Source: Torymus aiolomorphi
Taxonomy: Eukaryota > Arthropoda > Insecta > Hymenoptera > Torymidae
Assembly: GCA_036365515.1 (NCBI GenBank)
Contig: CM070873.1
Coordinates: 266,644,575 to 266,708,574 of the forward strand
Direction: 5' to 3'
Length of the DNA: 64,000 bases
The position numbers and the translations under genes were made by a program. The notes under the pieces are model-generated. The model did no database searches and was not told the DNA's origin. It was given only the letters and a program-made list of their open reading frames with translations. This document shows, in pieces, positions 1 to 9,027 of the stretch. Each line of letters starts with the position of its first letter. Position 1 is the stretch's first letter.

Positions 1-1198
1 ACCGATAAAATGTGTTGCATGAAATGTTATATCAAATTAAAAAACTTCTCCTTAAAATCAGTTTCAAATATTTTGAAAATAGCTCAAGTGTGTATTAATA
101 AGTAATTACGTCTTATGACGTTTATAAACATCATAATAAACTTTTGCATACAAAAAAATATTGCTCAGTGACACGCGAGGTTATATATATAAATATACAA
201 TATAATTTTCAGTGTTTAAAATATGGTACTGGTATGACGTGCTACATGAAGTGTTTATAATTAAATTTTAAAACTTCTATTAAAAATCAGTTTCAAATAT
301 TTGAGAATAGAACAAGTGTGTATTAATAAATAAAATAATTATTTTAGAAGAATATTAAAAATTGGTCTTCATATTTGACAGGATTAAATTATTATTATTA
401 CAAAACGACATCTAATCAGTGTTTTGCGTAATAAATAAAATAAAATACCGGTATGATGTGTTGCATGAAGTGCATATATAACTAAATTTTATTGATGACA
501 AATAACATATAATGATTAAAAAATGGCATGTAATCAGTGTTTTGTATTATTAAATAAAATAAAATATCAGTATGATATGTCCAATGAAGTGCATATATAA
601 ATCAAATGTTATTGATAACAAATTGTGATTACAAAATGACATCTATCAGTATTTGGTGTAATATAAAAAAATAAAATACGGGTAAAATGTGTTGCATGAA
701 ATGTTATATCAAATTTAAAAACTTCTCCTTAAAATCAGTTTCAAATATTTTGAAAATAGCTTAAGCGTGTATTAATAAGTAATTACATCTTATGAGGTTC
801 ATAAACATCATAATAAACTTTTGCATACAGAAAATATTGCTCAGTGACACGCGAGGTTATATATAAATATACAATATAATTTTCAATGTTTTGTGTAATA
901 ATAAATAAAATATGGTACTGGTACGACGTGCTACATGAAGTGTTTATAATCAAATTTTAAAACTTCTATTAAAAATCAGTTTCAAATATTTGAGAATAGA
1001 ACAAGTGTGTATTAATATAAATAAAATAATTACATGTTATGAGATTCATAAACTTCATAATAAGCTTTTGCATAGAAAAAAATATTGCTGAGTGATATAT
1101 AATTTTCAGTGTTTTGTGTAATAAATAAAATAAAGTAACTGGTATGATGTCTTACATGAAGTGTTTATAATCAAATTTTTAAAACTTCTATTAAAAAT
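1..1198. repeat. Degenerate ~230-bp AT-rich satellite, copy A
   Basis: The stretch is built of imperfect head-to-tail repeats. A landmark of the type GGTATGATGTGTTGCATGAA recurs near 2, 226, 448, 565, 676, 905 and 1137, giving units of about 220-235 bp and two short ones of about 110 bp. Each long unit carries AAAATCAGTTTCAAATATTT, a TGTGTATTAATAA block and an AATATTGCT(C/G)AGTGA block. No gene is visible. The same array recurs almost unchanged at about 23460-24900. The Polinton interrupts it at 1198/1199 and it resumes at 17137. Confidence 0.8.
1193..1198. repeat. Polinton target site duplication, left
   Basis: AAAAAT directly precedes the left terminus AGTAGTAGGGG and is repeated at 17137-17142 after the right terminus. 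The empty site in copy B, near 24733, has a single AAAAAT followed by CAGTTTCAAAT, which proves the duplication arose on insertion. Six bp is the size typical of Polintons. Confidence 0.93.
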
Positions 1199-1674
1199 AG
1201 TAGTAGGGGCAGCGCGGCTACCGCGCCAGCGCGGCTACCGCGCCAGAGCGGCTCCCGCGCCACTTACCCACCGAGCACTACTTACCGTCCGTCGGTAAGG
1301 TAGGGTGCAAAGTCACCATGCGAGAGGCCCGGTAGAGGGCGCATTGAACATTTACTCCATCGATAAAATGTGTACGTATGTCATGTTGCAGGGGGCATGG
1401 GGCCCTCATGTGATGTTATGTTGTAAGTGAATATAGAATATTTTTATAATATTCATATAGTGTTTAAATTTGTTAATTATAAGTAGTCTTATATTCCGCG
1501 CCAGCCCGGTTGTAGAGGGCGCATTGAACATTTACTCCATCGATAAAATGCATACGTATGTCATGTTGCAGGGGGCATGGGGCCCTCATGTGATGTTATG
1601 TTGTAAGTGAATATAGAATATTTTTATAATATTCATATAGTGTTTAAATTTGTTAATTATAAGTAGTCTTATAT
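1199..1674 (+). repeat. Polinton left terminal inverted repeat
   Basis: It is the reverse complement of 16664-17136 with few differences. The outer ~70 bp is GC-rich, with two tandem copies of GCGCGGCTACCGCGCCA and a third variant. Inside it, a 180-bp direct repeat begins (GAGGGCGCATTGAAC at 1335 and 1515). A third partial copy of the 180-bp unit (from 1695 to about 1776) lies just beyond the inverted repeat and is missing at the right end. Confidence 0.9.
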
Positions 1675-1837
1675 TCCGCGCCAGCCCGGTTGTAGAGGGC
1701 GCATTGAACATTTACTCCATCGATAAAATGCATACGTATGTCATGTTGCAGGGGCATGGGGCCCTCATATGATGTTCAGAGGGTATGCTATATCCATTGT
1801 GAATATTTATGATGATATCAACACATTTTTATCCCAT
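1675..1837. repeat. Extra partial 180-bp subterminal repeat
   Basis: Positions 1675-1776 repeat the GAGGGCGCATTGAAC...GGGGCCCTCAT segment a third time on the left side only. The array of 180-bp units therefore has unequal copy number at the two ends (about 2.5 left, 2 right), as expected from slippage or unequal recombination. The remaining ~60 bp to the first gene shows nothing recognisable. Confidence 0.7.
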
Positions 1838-2089
1838 TCACTTACTACTTAAATCTTTTATAATCTTGTTGTTGGGGAAAGGATTGAGTGTTAGTAGAAT
1901 ATTTACTAGTATTATTTTTCCACGCTGATTCAAATTTTTATTATTGTAAGATAGTGTGGTGTATGAAATCGTGTTTGAACCAGTAAAATTTTTCCATTGG
2001 GACTCAGGCTTTTGTTTTTCTTTCTGACTATTGTCAGAAAGTTTGCTGTATGGAATGTTGCTACTACTAGTACTATTTGACTGACCCAT
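1838..2089 (-). CDS. Small hypothetical protein at the Polinton left end (83 aa)
   Basis: I do not recognise this ORF. It starts with an ATG (complement of 2087-2089) and reads MGQSNS..., a serine/asparagine-rich N-terminus. A glycine at position 2 and serine at 6 would fit an N-myristoylation signal, but that is only a pattern. A short hydrophobic stretch lies near residues 59-67. It is the last minus-strand ORF downstream of the capsid gene, separated from it by ~190 bp without features. Small poorly conserved ORFs next to the terminal repeats are common in Polintons. It could also be a chance ORF. Confidence 0.35.
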   Translation of the reverse strand: MGQSNSTSSSNIPYSKLSDNSQKEKQKPESQWKNFTGSNTISYTTLSYNNKNLNQRGKIILVNILLTLNPFPNNKIIKDLSSK

Positions 2090-2275
2090 TTTGTTGATTG
2101 TTTCAATTAGACTGAGGTAATTTTAGAATTTATGTGATTTATAAACACAACTTATTTCTTAAAACTTAAGAGAAAAAGGAGGGGATAAAAAGATAGGTAA
2201 TAAAAAGATAATTCAATTTTTTTATAATTTATTTATTTTTCATAATTTACAAACAAATGATACATATATAAATTT

Positions 2276-3513
2276 TTATACAAGTTTTTTAACATCACCA
2301 CTAACAGGATTATATTTTATAATACGATCATGTAAAATTAAACAATAAGCAGTGGTTTCTGCAGGAATATTTTCTTTGGTTTCAAATTCAAGACGGACAT
2401 CCACAGCAGCTTGTTTTAGAGATTCATTCTGTTTAGAACAATCGATGACAATAAATGGTGTATAATTTATAAATTCTGATTTACTTAGCAAAGGATCTAT
2501 TTCATTGTTGTTATAATATTCGCTTTGAAAATGTGCATACATATCATATAAAAGCGCATATTGATTATGTGTAACATCTAAATTGAGATTACCATAAGGA
2601 TAGTACTGAGAATTCAAAAAAGTTTGACATTAGTGATATTACAGTGATCAAAATGACTATTGTTTACATTTTTCTCACCTCTTCGTTTCGTTTGGAAAGC
2701 TAAAATTACAAAGCGTGGCTTTTCTAATTGGTTAGAGGTTTTAACAGTCCATATTTGTTTTACAGTTGTTGGAAGAACAGGATATTCGTATAATTCCCAT
2801 GAACGATAACTCATAGCAATAGGTATATCTTTTTGTATAAAATTAAAAAGCTGTATTTTACGTTTGTCTGATAACATAACGTAAGGCATAAGCCATTCTA
2901 CTCGAGTAAGTTGAATTTTAAAATTTTCATAATTCACAGCATCAGCTTGAGTAGAACTTTGTATAACAGCATTATAATCATTTCTTGATCTTGTCAGTAT
3001 AAGTTCATGTTTAACATTTACAATTATTTTACGATAATCTTCAGCAAATCCAAAAATCATGGACAAAGGTATAGAGACATCAAAATTTCCACTATTATCA
3101 GTAATTTTTCCTGTTTCTGTTACACCTATCCATCCTGCGTTCTCAAGATATTTGCTTTGGTTTGGTGAAAAAGAAACATAACCTTTTAACGTAGAAGTCA
3201 ATCCAACATTTTTACATCTATCAATTTCTACTCCATTGATATCATAACGCATTTCTTCAAATAAGTGACATATAGCATTATTTACAAATGCAGTATTTGT
3301 CAGCAGAGTACCATCATTTTTTGTTAATTTACCACATATATGTAAGGTACTTTTTGATGGTAATAAGCATAAATCTTGATGCTGAATAGATATACGAATT
3401 TCATCACTATTATTGAAAGATGATGAGGTATATGGTTGATGAGCATGAAGCTCATAGTGTGAAATTGCCTCATCAAAAATTACTGGTGACTGTACACTAA
3501 GGACTTCCTCCAT
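2276..3513 (-). pseudogene. MCP: Polinton major capsid protein (double jelly-roll), one frame break
   Basis: The 5' part (2614-3513, 299 codons, ATG start) and the 3' part (2276-2613, another frame) together have the length and order of the Polinton major capsid protein, which forms the hexons of a predicted icosahedral virion. Insect databases often label it F54H12.2-like. Visible hallmarks are the opening segment with an LP(S/T)K-type strand, the FEEMRYDINGVEID core and the WELYEYPVLP motif. The 3' part has no ATG and continues straight from the first. The break lies in a T6 run around 2612-2617 (complement) and needs a -1 change. It may be an indel, a consensus error or, less likely, programmed slippage. 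Gene order protease, penton, small ORF, MCP is the usual one. Confidence 0.85.
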
Positions 3514-3555
3514 TTTCTTCTCGTTTCAAATGACAGCAGCAGATAAATATATAAG

Positions 3556-3756
3556 TTACTTTTTTAATTTTTTTGACTGTATTTTTTTTACGTTTCCGTT
3601 GTTCTTTTGATTTATAATTTTTAAGCCTAGACTTTTTAGAAACTGAATGTTTTGACGTGTTAACTGTTTCGTTACTTGTTGTCGACTGATCGCTTGCTGA
3701 CATACTGGAGTATTAATATAACCTTTTCCAATCTTAGAGTTGTAAACTATTCCCAT
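3556..3756 (-). CDS. Small basic protein between penton and capsid genes (66 aa)
   Basis: The ATG at 3756 opens MGIVYNSKIGKGYINT..., ending in a lysine-rich tail. The gene starts about where the penton ORF ends and stops shortly before the capsid gene. It contains a TRQNIQFLKSLGLKI segment that I associate with short conserved Polinton ORFs found at this place, though I cannot confirm this without a search. Function is unknown; a small basic virion protein is a guess from the charge and position. An overlapping 68-codon frame (3497-3703) is also Lys/Ser-rich and is probably a shadow. Confidence 0.5.
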   Translation of the reverse strand: MGIVYNSKIGKGYINTPVCQQAISRQQVTKQLTRQNIQFLKSLGLKIINQKNNGNVKKIQSKKLKK

Positions 3757-3758
3757 TA

Positions 3759-4444
3759 TCAAACTGTTTTGATATGTAAGCGAATCGTAATAACTTCACC
3801 TCGAAAATTTACTAAGTCACCGTTTTGATCAACAATGCGTAATTGTAAATGGTCGATAATTTTTACAGTGATCGGTAAATATATTATTTGCTTTGGAACT
3901 TCAATAATCTTAAATCCTGGTGGCACTGCCGGAAAAAACTCGTGAATAGTATGAACCTTATTTTGATTAATATATGCACCAGTTGTTATATTACATTCGA
4001 CACGTACTGCGTTCACTTTAAGAATGGTAACTGGCATGTCGGACACATGACTTATATTAGGTTCAAGAAGGCGTTTTGTAAATCCTAATAATTGACCAAT
4101 AGAATCATTCTCTTGAAAATCAATTTTACGATTACAAGTAATAATACTCCGTAATGTATTATTATTAGGCTTAATACTAATTATTATTCCTTTGCGTTCG
4201 AGAGTTTTTTGTAACGTTTTTTCAATATCATCTATTTCATAACTACCAGTAGGTAACTCCACTATCTCTTTACCAACATAAAATTTATTGCAGTTCATAT
4301 CAATATTTGGTATAGAATTAAAAGTTAGCAGTTCAACTAATCCCAATACATATTTTCTTTTGGGATCAAGTTCAATCGGAGGAAATAATCAGCTGCTAGA
4401 ACTGACGAAGTCCCTGACAAACTAAGAGTAAACGATTCAAACAT
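3759..4444 (-). pseudogene. Polinton penton (minor capsid, single jelly-roll), frame break near 4387
   Basis: The 195-codon main ORF (3759-4346) has the typical C-terminal block: HTIHEFFPAVPPGFKIIEVP, then a YLPITVKIIDHL strand, a DQNGDLVNFRGE turn and a final ITIRLHIK strand. These belong to the Polinton minor capsid protein that closes the fivefold vertices. The first codon of this frame is TTG, not ATG. A convincing start lies upstream, at the ATG complementary to 4442-4444, in another frame that runs into the conserved N-terminal segment. The frames meet near 4384-4392, so one base is missing or extra. The rest of the gene is undamaged. Confidence 0.85.
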
Positions 4445-4479
4445 CTTGATACTTTACGTGGAACTAACTTCATTCAATA

Positions 4480-4911
4480 TTATTTCTTCTTATATAGATA
4501 GAAATTTTCAGTTGAATTCAATTGATTACATAAAAATTTCAAACAAAGATGTCCACAAATATAAGTATTGAATTGTTGATACCTTTCATAATTGTATTTT
4601 ATTTCTTTCACTTTTAAGTAATTTATGAGATCTTGAGGCGGACGCAAATCACCAAAACTATCAAAATAAAAAACATTATTTCCATTTTTTCGATAAGCTA
4701 CCCAATGTGTTCCAGGTCCATCCTTATCATCAAGATTGATAATAGCACTTTCTTTATAAATGCAGCCATTTGATGGTAATGCATTTCTCATAAATACACC
4801 TCTAAAATTTTTTATTTGCATAATTTTTACATATTTTAATAAATCGTTGTCAGTTAAGGGCCGTTTTGGTAATCTTACTGTCTCAACAAGCTTTTTTTTT
4901 TTCTTAATCAC
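4480..4911 (-). CDS. PRO: Adenovirus-type cysteine protease (adenain-like)
   Basis: A C5/C48-type thiol protease expected to mature capsid proteins. Counting from the first codon of the open frame, the catalytic set is visible: His69 in GTHWVAY, Asp84 in YFDSFGDLRPP, the oxyanion Gln near 113, and Cys119 in YICGHLCLKFL. The family signature LPKRPLTDNDLLKYVK precedes RGVFMRNALP. The frame begins at a GTG after a lysine-rich run. No ATG precedes the conserved region, and the frame is open back to about 4965, overlapping the end of the hydrophobic-protein gene. The protease may therefore be made as a fusion with the preceding protein, or its start may be hidden by an indel in the A7 runs at 4910-4935. 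Confidence 0.85.
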   Translation of the reverse strand: MIKKKKKLVETVRLPKRPLTDNDLLKYVKIMQIKNFRGVFMRNALPSNGCIYKESAIINLDDKDGPGTHWVAYRKNGNNVFYFDSFGDLRPPQDLINYLKVKEIKYNYERYQQFNTYICGHLCLKFLCNQLNSTENFYLYKKK

Positions 4912-4916
4912 TTTTT

Positions 4917-5329
4917 TTACTTTTTCACTTTTTTTAATTGCTTGAAACAGATATCATAACCCTTTGCATAGGGTTTTAAATATAATCCTTTTCCAAGGGC
5001 TAATTCTTCAACTTTCTTATTATGTCTTTGGTGTTCTTCCATCTGTCTTTTAGCAGCATTCGCTCGATTGATAGCTTGAGCAATGCCAGCAGCTCCCCTG
5101 CTAGTGATCCTAAAGCACTAAGACCTGCAAACAATGGAACCAGAGCAGGGAGAAAGCCACCATGTTTCGATACAGGTAATATACGGGGAACTTTAACATA
5201 TTTTTTTCCTCCTGCTCTTTTTACATGTTTGCGTGCGGTCATAAGGGCTGATTTGATTACAGATTGTGAATCTGTACTAGGACTGAGAGATTTAGCAGTA
5301 GACTTAATTAAACGTTTAAGCCCAACCAT
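4917..5329 (-). pseudogene. Small basic-hydrophobic Polinton virion protein (pX/pVI-like position), frame break near 5096
   Basis: The ATG at 5329 opens a basic N-terminus (about residues 1-50), followed by a glycine/leucine-rich hydrophobic segment around residues 58-78 (GGFLPALVPLFAGLSALGS). After that the annotated frame becomes atypical, while another frame continues the expected alanine-rich helix and a LALGKGLYLKP motif to a TAA at 4917-4919. The switch falls in a G4 run at about 5094-5097, so one G appears to be missing. The protein overlaps the PLA2-like gene by 22 bp at its start and lies just before the protease. Comparison with adenoviral core or pVI-like membrane-active proteins rests on position and hydrophobicity only. 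Confidence 0.7.
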
Positions 5330-5706
5330 TTTTTTCTTAATCTTTTTGTTTTACTCTTTCTTTGTCCCATACCCAACTTATTTTTTACTTTCATGATGTT
5401 AGTAATAGCGTAAGCCGCAGCTTTTTCTCCAAAACTAGCGTTTTTAGACTTCACTCTTTCCCACGCCTTTTCTGCTAAAACTTGATCTGCTGAGTTTCTT
5501 GCCTTAATGTTTTCGCGATTTTTTGAATAAGCTATATCGTGTTCCTTGCATGCAGTATCAAGTGGATTAATGCCTGGATCACCGCGAGCTAATCTTTTAG
5601 ATAACTTTGTACCTGGTCCACAGTATTGATAACCAGGAAAATGAAGTTCAAGTGGTAGTTTATTTATCAAATTATTAACTAGTCCTGAGCCTTTATGAAT
5701 AATCAT
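5308..5706 (-). CDS. Phospholipase A2-like protein (parvovirus VP1-type PLA2 domain)
   Basis: This intact 132-codon gene starts at an ATG complementary to 5704-5706. It has a calcium-loop motif YCGPGT at residues 28-33 and the catalytic helix DTACKEHDIAY, with Cys53, His56, Asp57 and Tyr60. That is the arrangement of the secreted/parvoviral-type PLA2 domain, which helps some capsids leave endosomes. A basic C-terminal tail follows. It is the first gene of the minus-strand virion block and overlaps the next gene by 22 bp, so the two are probably expressed together. All key residues are present. Enzymatic activity is inferred, not shown. Confidence 0.88.
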   Translation of the reverse strand: MIIHKGSGLVNNLINKLPLELHFPGYQYCGPGTKLSKRLARGDPGINPLDTACKEHDIAYSKNRENIKARNSADQVLAEKAWERVKSKNASFGEKAAAYAITNIMKVKNKLGMGQRKSKTKRLRKKWLGLNV

Positions 5707-5800
5707 TACTCGATGATAGTCTTTTTATGAATGAGGAGAAAACTATAAGTATATGCTTTTATAGAAGTTTTCATCAGTCGTAATCAAGTTGTAAAACAAG
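5707..5800. promoter_or_regulatory. Divergent intergenic region between virion and ATPase blocks
   Basis: Ninety-four bp separate the minus-strand PLA2-like gene from the plus-strand ATPase gene. It should hold the start regions of both transcription units. It is AT-rich; a TATAAG-like stretch occurs around 5745-5760, but no motif is strong enough to name. Confidence 0.35.
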
Positions 5801-6505
5801 ATGGATGTTAAAGAAAACCAAATTAAATTACCAGTTATCAATTTTGATAGTTTAACCGAACCAAATAAAATATCTTATAAACGTCACGGTGATTTATTTC
5901 CAAACAGTATTCGTGCTGTATTTTGTGGACCATCAAATTGTGGTAAAACAAATGCTCTACTTTCTTTACTTATACACCCAAATGGTCTAAAGTTTGAAAA
6001 TATCTATATCTATTCAAAGTCTTTAAATCAATCAAAATACCGGTTCCTTGAAAAGCTTATTGAACCTATTGAAGGAATCAAATATTTATCTTTCAGCGAA
6101 CATGATCTAGTTGTTTCACCTGACGAAGCTCAAAATAATTCTATTTTCATATTTGATGATATAGCATGTGAAAAACAAAATAATGTTAAATCATTCTATT
6201 GTATGGGTAGACATAAAAATGTTGATTGCTTTTATTTATGTCAATCGTATGCACAAGTTCCTAAACATTTAGTACGTGATAATGTTAATCTATTAGTTAT
6301 ATTTCGACAAGATGATATGAATTTAAAACATATTTACAACGATCACGTAAATACAGATATGACGTACAAAAGATTTAAAGATATTTGCTCATCTTGTTGG
6401 GAGACTAATCATAGTTTTCTTGTTATCAATAAAGATAATGTTGTAAATAATGGTCGATACCGAAAAGGATTTGATCAATTTGTTATAAATATACAATCAA
6501 GCTAA
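5801..6505 (+). CDS. ATP: FtsK/HerA-superfamily genome-packaging ATPase (A32-like)
   Basis: An intact 234-codon gene with an ATG start. Walker A is GPSNCGKT at residues 43-50, and Walker B is IFIFDDI at about 115-121. The CQSYAQVPKHLVRDN segment around 146-160 matches the sensor/arginine region of the packaging ATPases of Polintons, adenovirus-like and NCLDV-like viruses. The enzyme is expected to pump the DNA into the procapsid. It opens the plus-strand block and is followed after 38 bp by the conserved acidic/coiled protein. Length is normal for the family. Confidence 0.93.
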   Translation: MDVKENQIKLPVINFDSLTEPNKISYKRHGDLFPNSIRAVFCGPSNCGKTNALLSLLIHPNGLKFENIYIYSKSLNQSKYRFLEKLIEPIEGIKYLSFSEHDLVVSPDEAQNNSIFIFDDIACEKQNNVKSFYCMGRHKNVDCFYLCQSYAQVPKHLVRDNVNLLVIFRQDDMNLKHIYNDHVNTDMTYKRFKDICSSCWETNHSFLVINKDNVVNNGRYRKGFDQFVINIQSS

Positions 6506-6543
6506 AAATAGATCATTTATTTACGAAGTGTTGAATCGTTAAC

Positions 6544-7473
6544 ATGTCTGACTTTAATAATCAAATATCCATTCTACGTGAAGTGGAGAAAGCTCGGAAC
6601 GCAATAAAACGTAAATATGATTCAATAAAATATAAAATAGACAGTGAAAAAGCTTTTAATGAATCATACAAGCCAATTATAGAACCTTTAAATAAATTAG
6701 TTGAGAATGAAAACGTGAAAAATAAGGAGAAAAATAAGGTGAAGAAAAAAGATAAAGTTGATAGAATTAAGAAAGAAGAAAAGGAAGAACAAAGATTCTA
6801 TGAAAATCACGATCAAAACGATGAGGATGAAAATACTGCAAGTTCTTTTGAGACAGCTGATTTAGATAGTGAAGAAGATCAGAATGATGTAACAATTAAA
6901 AAGAAAGATGAAGTAACAGAATATATTGATTTATTAAATAAAGGAAAAATGAGTTCATTAGATACAGTTTATGGTGTACGTAAAATGCATGACGATACCT
7001 ACAAAATTGGTGACACACGTATATACTTTGAAGATAATAATATTACTATAGGCGATAAAAAATATGAACAAAATCCAGGACTCATTGAATTATTGTTTAT
7101 GAAACAACCCAATGATAAAGTTATTACTGTTAAAGACCTAAAAAACTATGAAGAGATTTTAAATAACACTAATGCATGTAAAAAATATTATAAACCAAAT
7201 GAATCTTTTCGTCAACAGTCGTCTAAAAAATATAATGACTATATTTCAAAACTCATATTAAACCCTAACTTAAAGACAGGTGAAGGTTTACTACAGTCTT
7301 ATAAAATAGCTCGTAAATATACGAATACTGATTATATATACTGGGATGATCCAAATGAACTTGTAGAACGTCTTAGACTTCTGATAGCTGAAGTTTCAGC
7401 TGGTAATGAAAATCACGTAAATGAAATTCAATCTATTATTGAAGAACTTCGGGAAGCAAAAATTATATATTAA
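6544..7473 (+). CDS. Conserved Polinton protein with charged linker (DUF8207-like)
   Basis: This intact 309-codon ORF has an N-terminal helical part (residues 1-55) and a very charged Lys/Glu/Asp linker (55-130). The C-terminal region starts LDTVYGVRKMHDDTYKIG, followed by GLIELLFMKQPND and TNACKKYY. I connect that C-terminal block with the Pfam family DUF8207, known from insect Polinton proteins; this is from memory and needs a profile search. Its function is unknown. Its place between packaging ATPase and fibre-like gene is constant in Polintons I know, so a structural or scaffold role is possible. Confidence 0.7.
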   Translation: MSDFNNQISILREVEKARNAIKRKYDSIKYKIDSEKAFNESYKPIIEPLNKLVENENVKNKEKNKVKKKDKVDRIKKEEKEEQRFYENHDQNDEDENTASSFETADLDSEEDQNDVTIKKKDEVTEYIDLLNKGKMSSLDTVYGVRKMHDDTYKIGDTRIYFEDNNITIGDKKYEQNPGLIELLFMKQPNDKVITVKDLKNYEEILNNTNACKKYYKPNESFRQQSSKKYNDYISKLILNPNLKTGEGLLQSYKIARKYTNTDYIYWDDPNELVERLRLLIAEVSAGNENHVNEIQSIIEELREAKIIY

Positions 7474-7508
7474 AAGAGTGTCGCACAAAATTTTATTTCA
7501 GTGTAAAT

Positions 7509-7847
7509 ATGAGTGTGGATCTGTTCGGACGTCATTTAGGACGAATAGAAGCTAGTCGCGGACCTCAAGGAATTGGATACAAATTTACTGTTGATGGACA
7601 GTATGATATAGAAAATAAAAGATTATGTAATGTCGCAGCTCCTAACGATAAGAATGATGCTGTAAATTTGATTACTCTCGAACGTATTGTACAAGCTGAA
7701 GTACAAAAAGTGTATCAGTCAACAGCACACTTAAGAACTGAGCTTAAAAATTTAGATGATATTGTTGACATCCATAGAGATGAAATAGATGATAAATTGA
7801 GAAAATTGGAATTTGAAATAGCAACCATACGTAAAAGTAACTCATAA
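7509..7847 (+). CDS. Fibre/spike-like small protein (112 aa)
   Basis: The N-terminal MSVDLFGRHLGRIEASRG leads to a collagen-like GPQGIGY triplet. A segment GQYDIENKRLCNVAAPNDKNDAV around residues 30-52 recalls the shaft-to-stalk repeats of phage and adenovirus-type fibres. The C-terminal half (about 58-110) is a strong coiled-coil candidate. Together this suggests a trimeric fibre or anchor, but this is inference from pattern. It sits 35 bp after the preceding gene and ends just before the integrase start, so the block is probably co-transcribed. Confidence 0.55.
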   Translation: MSVDLFGRHLGRIEASRGPQGIGYKFTVDGQYDIENKRLCNVAAPNDKNDAVNLITLERIVQAEVQKVYQSTAHLRTELKNLDDIVDIHRDEIDDKLRKLEFEIATIRKSNS

Positions 7848-7853
7848 CCTTTG

Positions 7854-8788
7854 ATGATGGAAAATAAAAAAGATATAGTAGAAGAATTACACAAACCTGC
7901 TCGTCGTAATTACACACGTCGAAAATATGATATACGAGATCTAGATGAAACATGGCAAGCTGATCTTGTGGAAATGATACCGTATGCACATAAAAACAAA
8001 GGTTACAAGTATCTTCTTACTGTCATTGATGTGTTTTCTAAGTTTGCTTGGACGGTACCAGTGAAAAGTAAAACTGGAAAAAATGTATCTGAAGCTATGA
8101 AATTTATATTAAAAAAAGGACGAATACCTAAAAATTTACAAACTGATCGAGGAAAAGAATTTTATAATAAAGAATTTGAAAGTTTAATGCTAAAATATAA
8201 TATAAATCTATATTCATCCTATAGCAAACTCAAAGCCTCAATTTGTGAACGTTTTAATCGTACATTAAAAAACAAAATGTGGAAAAACTTTAGTTTACAA
8301 GGCAGTTATAAATGGATAGATATTTTGCAAGACCTAACTTTACAGTATAATAATACTAAGCACCGAACGATTGGTATGAAGCCCGCAGATGTTAATTCTA
8401 CAACAGTTAATAAAGTTTATAATCGTTTATGCATTCATCAGAAAACCTCTAAACGTCCTTGTAGGCGTGCAAAATTTAAACTTGGTGATAAAGTTCGAAT
8501 AAGTAAAAATAAAACTGTTTTCGAGAAAGGATATACACCAAACTGGTCTACAGAAATTTTTACAATAAATAAAGTATTACCTACATCACCATTTACATAT
8601 CATTTGAAAGATTATCAAGATAAACCAATCGCTGGCGGATTCTATGAAGAAGAACTTATGAAGACTAAATATCCTGATATTTACTTAGTAGAAAAAATTA
8701 TAAAAAACATGGCGATAAAATTTATGTAAAATGGTTAGGTTTTGATAAGTCTCATAATAGTTGGATAAAAAAAGTGATTTATGAATAA
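7854..8788 (+). pseudogene. INT: Retroviral-type integrase (DDE) with C-terminal chromodomain, frame break near 8709
   Basis: Polinton integrase that would join the element ends to host DNA with a 6-bp stagger. The core motifs, numbered from the upstream TTG at 7851, are Asp38 in TWQADLVEM, Asp99 in QTDRGKEFY and Glu133 in ICERFNRTLK. A small barrel domain (KLGDKVRISKNK) follows. At about 8709 the frame meets a premature stop (8727-8729). Another frame continues a recognisable chromodomain ending with KWLGFDKSHNSWI and a stop at 8786-8788. The loss of one base just before the chromodomain removes its targeting surface in the read-through product. The catalytic core itself is undamaged. Confidence 0.9.
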
Positions 8789-8820
8789 ATAAAATTGTAA
8801 ATAAGATGAACTAATTGTTT

Positions 8821-9027
8821 TTATTTAATACCTATTTCCTTACATTTTTTTACAAGAATTGGATGCAAAATTTCATTAACTTTATCAATTCTTCTCCTAA
8901 AACGTTCTCTGTCACGAGCAATTTGTTCCCATTCTCCACACCGAGCCTTATGATATGCAAACCTCCACGCATGCATTACATGAACAGTTAGCTTTTCATC
9001 AAAATGTACATTCTTTTTAACACGCAT
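8821..9027 (-). CDS. Small conserved basic protein downstream of the polymerase (68 aa)
   Basis: The ATG complementary to 9025-9027 opens a peptide with VHFDEKLTVHVMHAWRFAY, then KARCGEWEQIARDRERFRRRI, both strongly patterned. I have seen this tryptophan/arginine arrangement in short Polinton ORFs beside the polymerase, but I know no function. A TTTTAG acceptor-like site lies just upstream (about 9034-9039) and a GTGAGTAT donor-like site at the polymerase end (about 9117-9124). A ~90-bp intron joining the two is possible. Otherwise it is a separate gene. Confidence 0.55.
   Translation of the reverse strand: MRVKKNVHFDEKLTVHVMHAWRFAYHKARCGEWEQIARDRERFRRRIDKVNEILHPILVKKCKEIGIK

Noticed and set aside
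1..1198. The TGTGTATTAATAA-rich repeats as part of the Polinton.
   Set aside because: They occur intact in copy B without the element and lie outside the target duplication.
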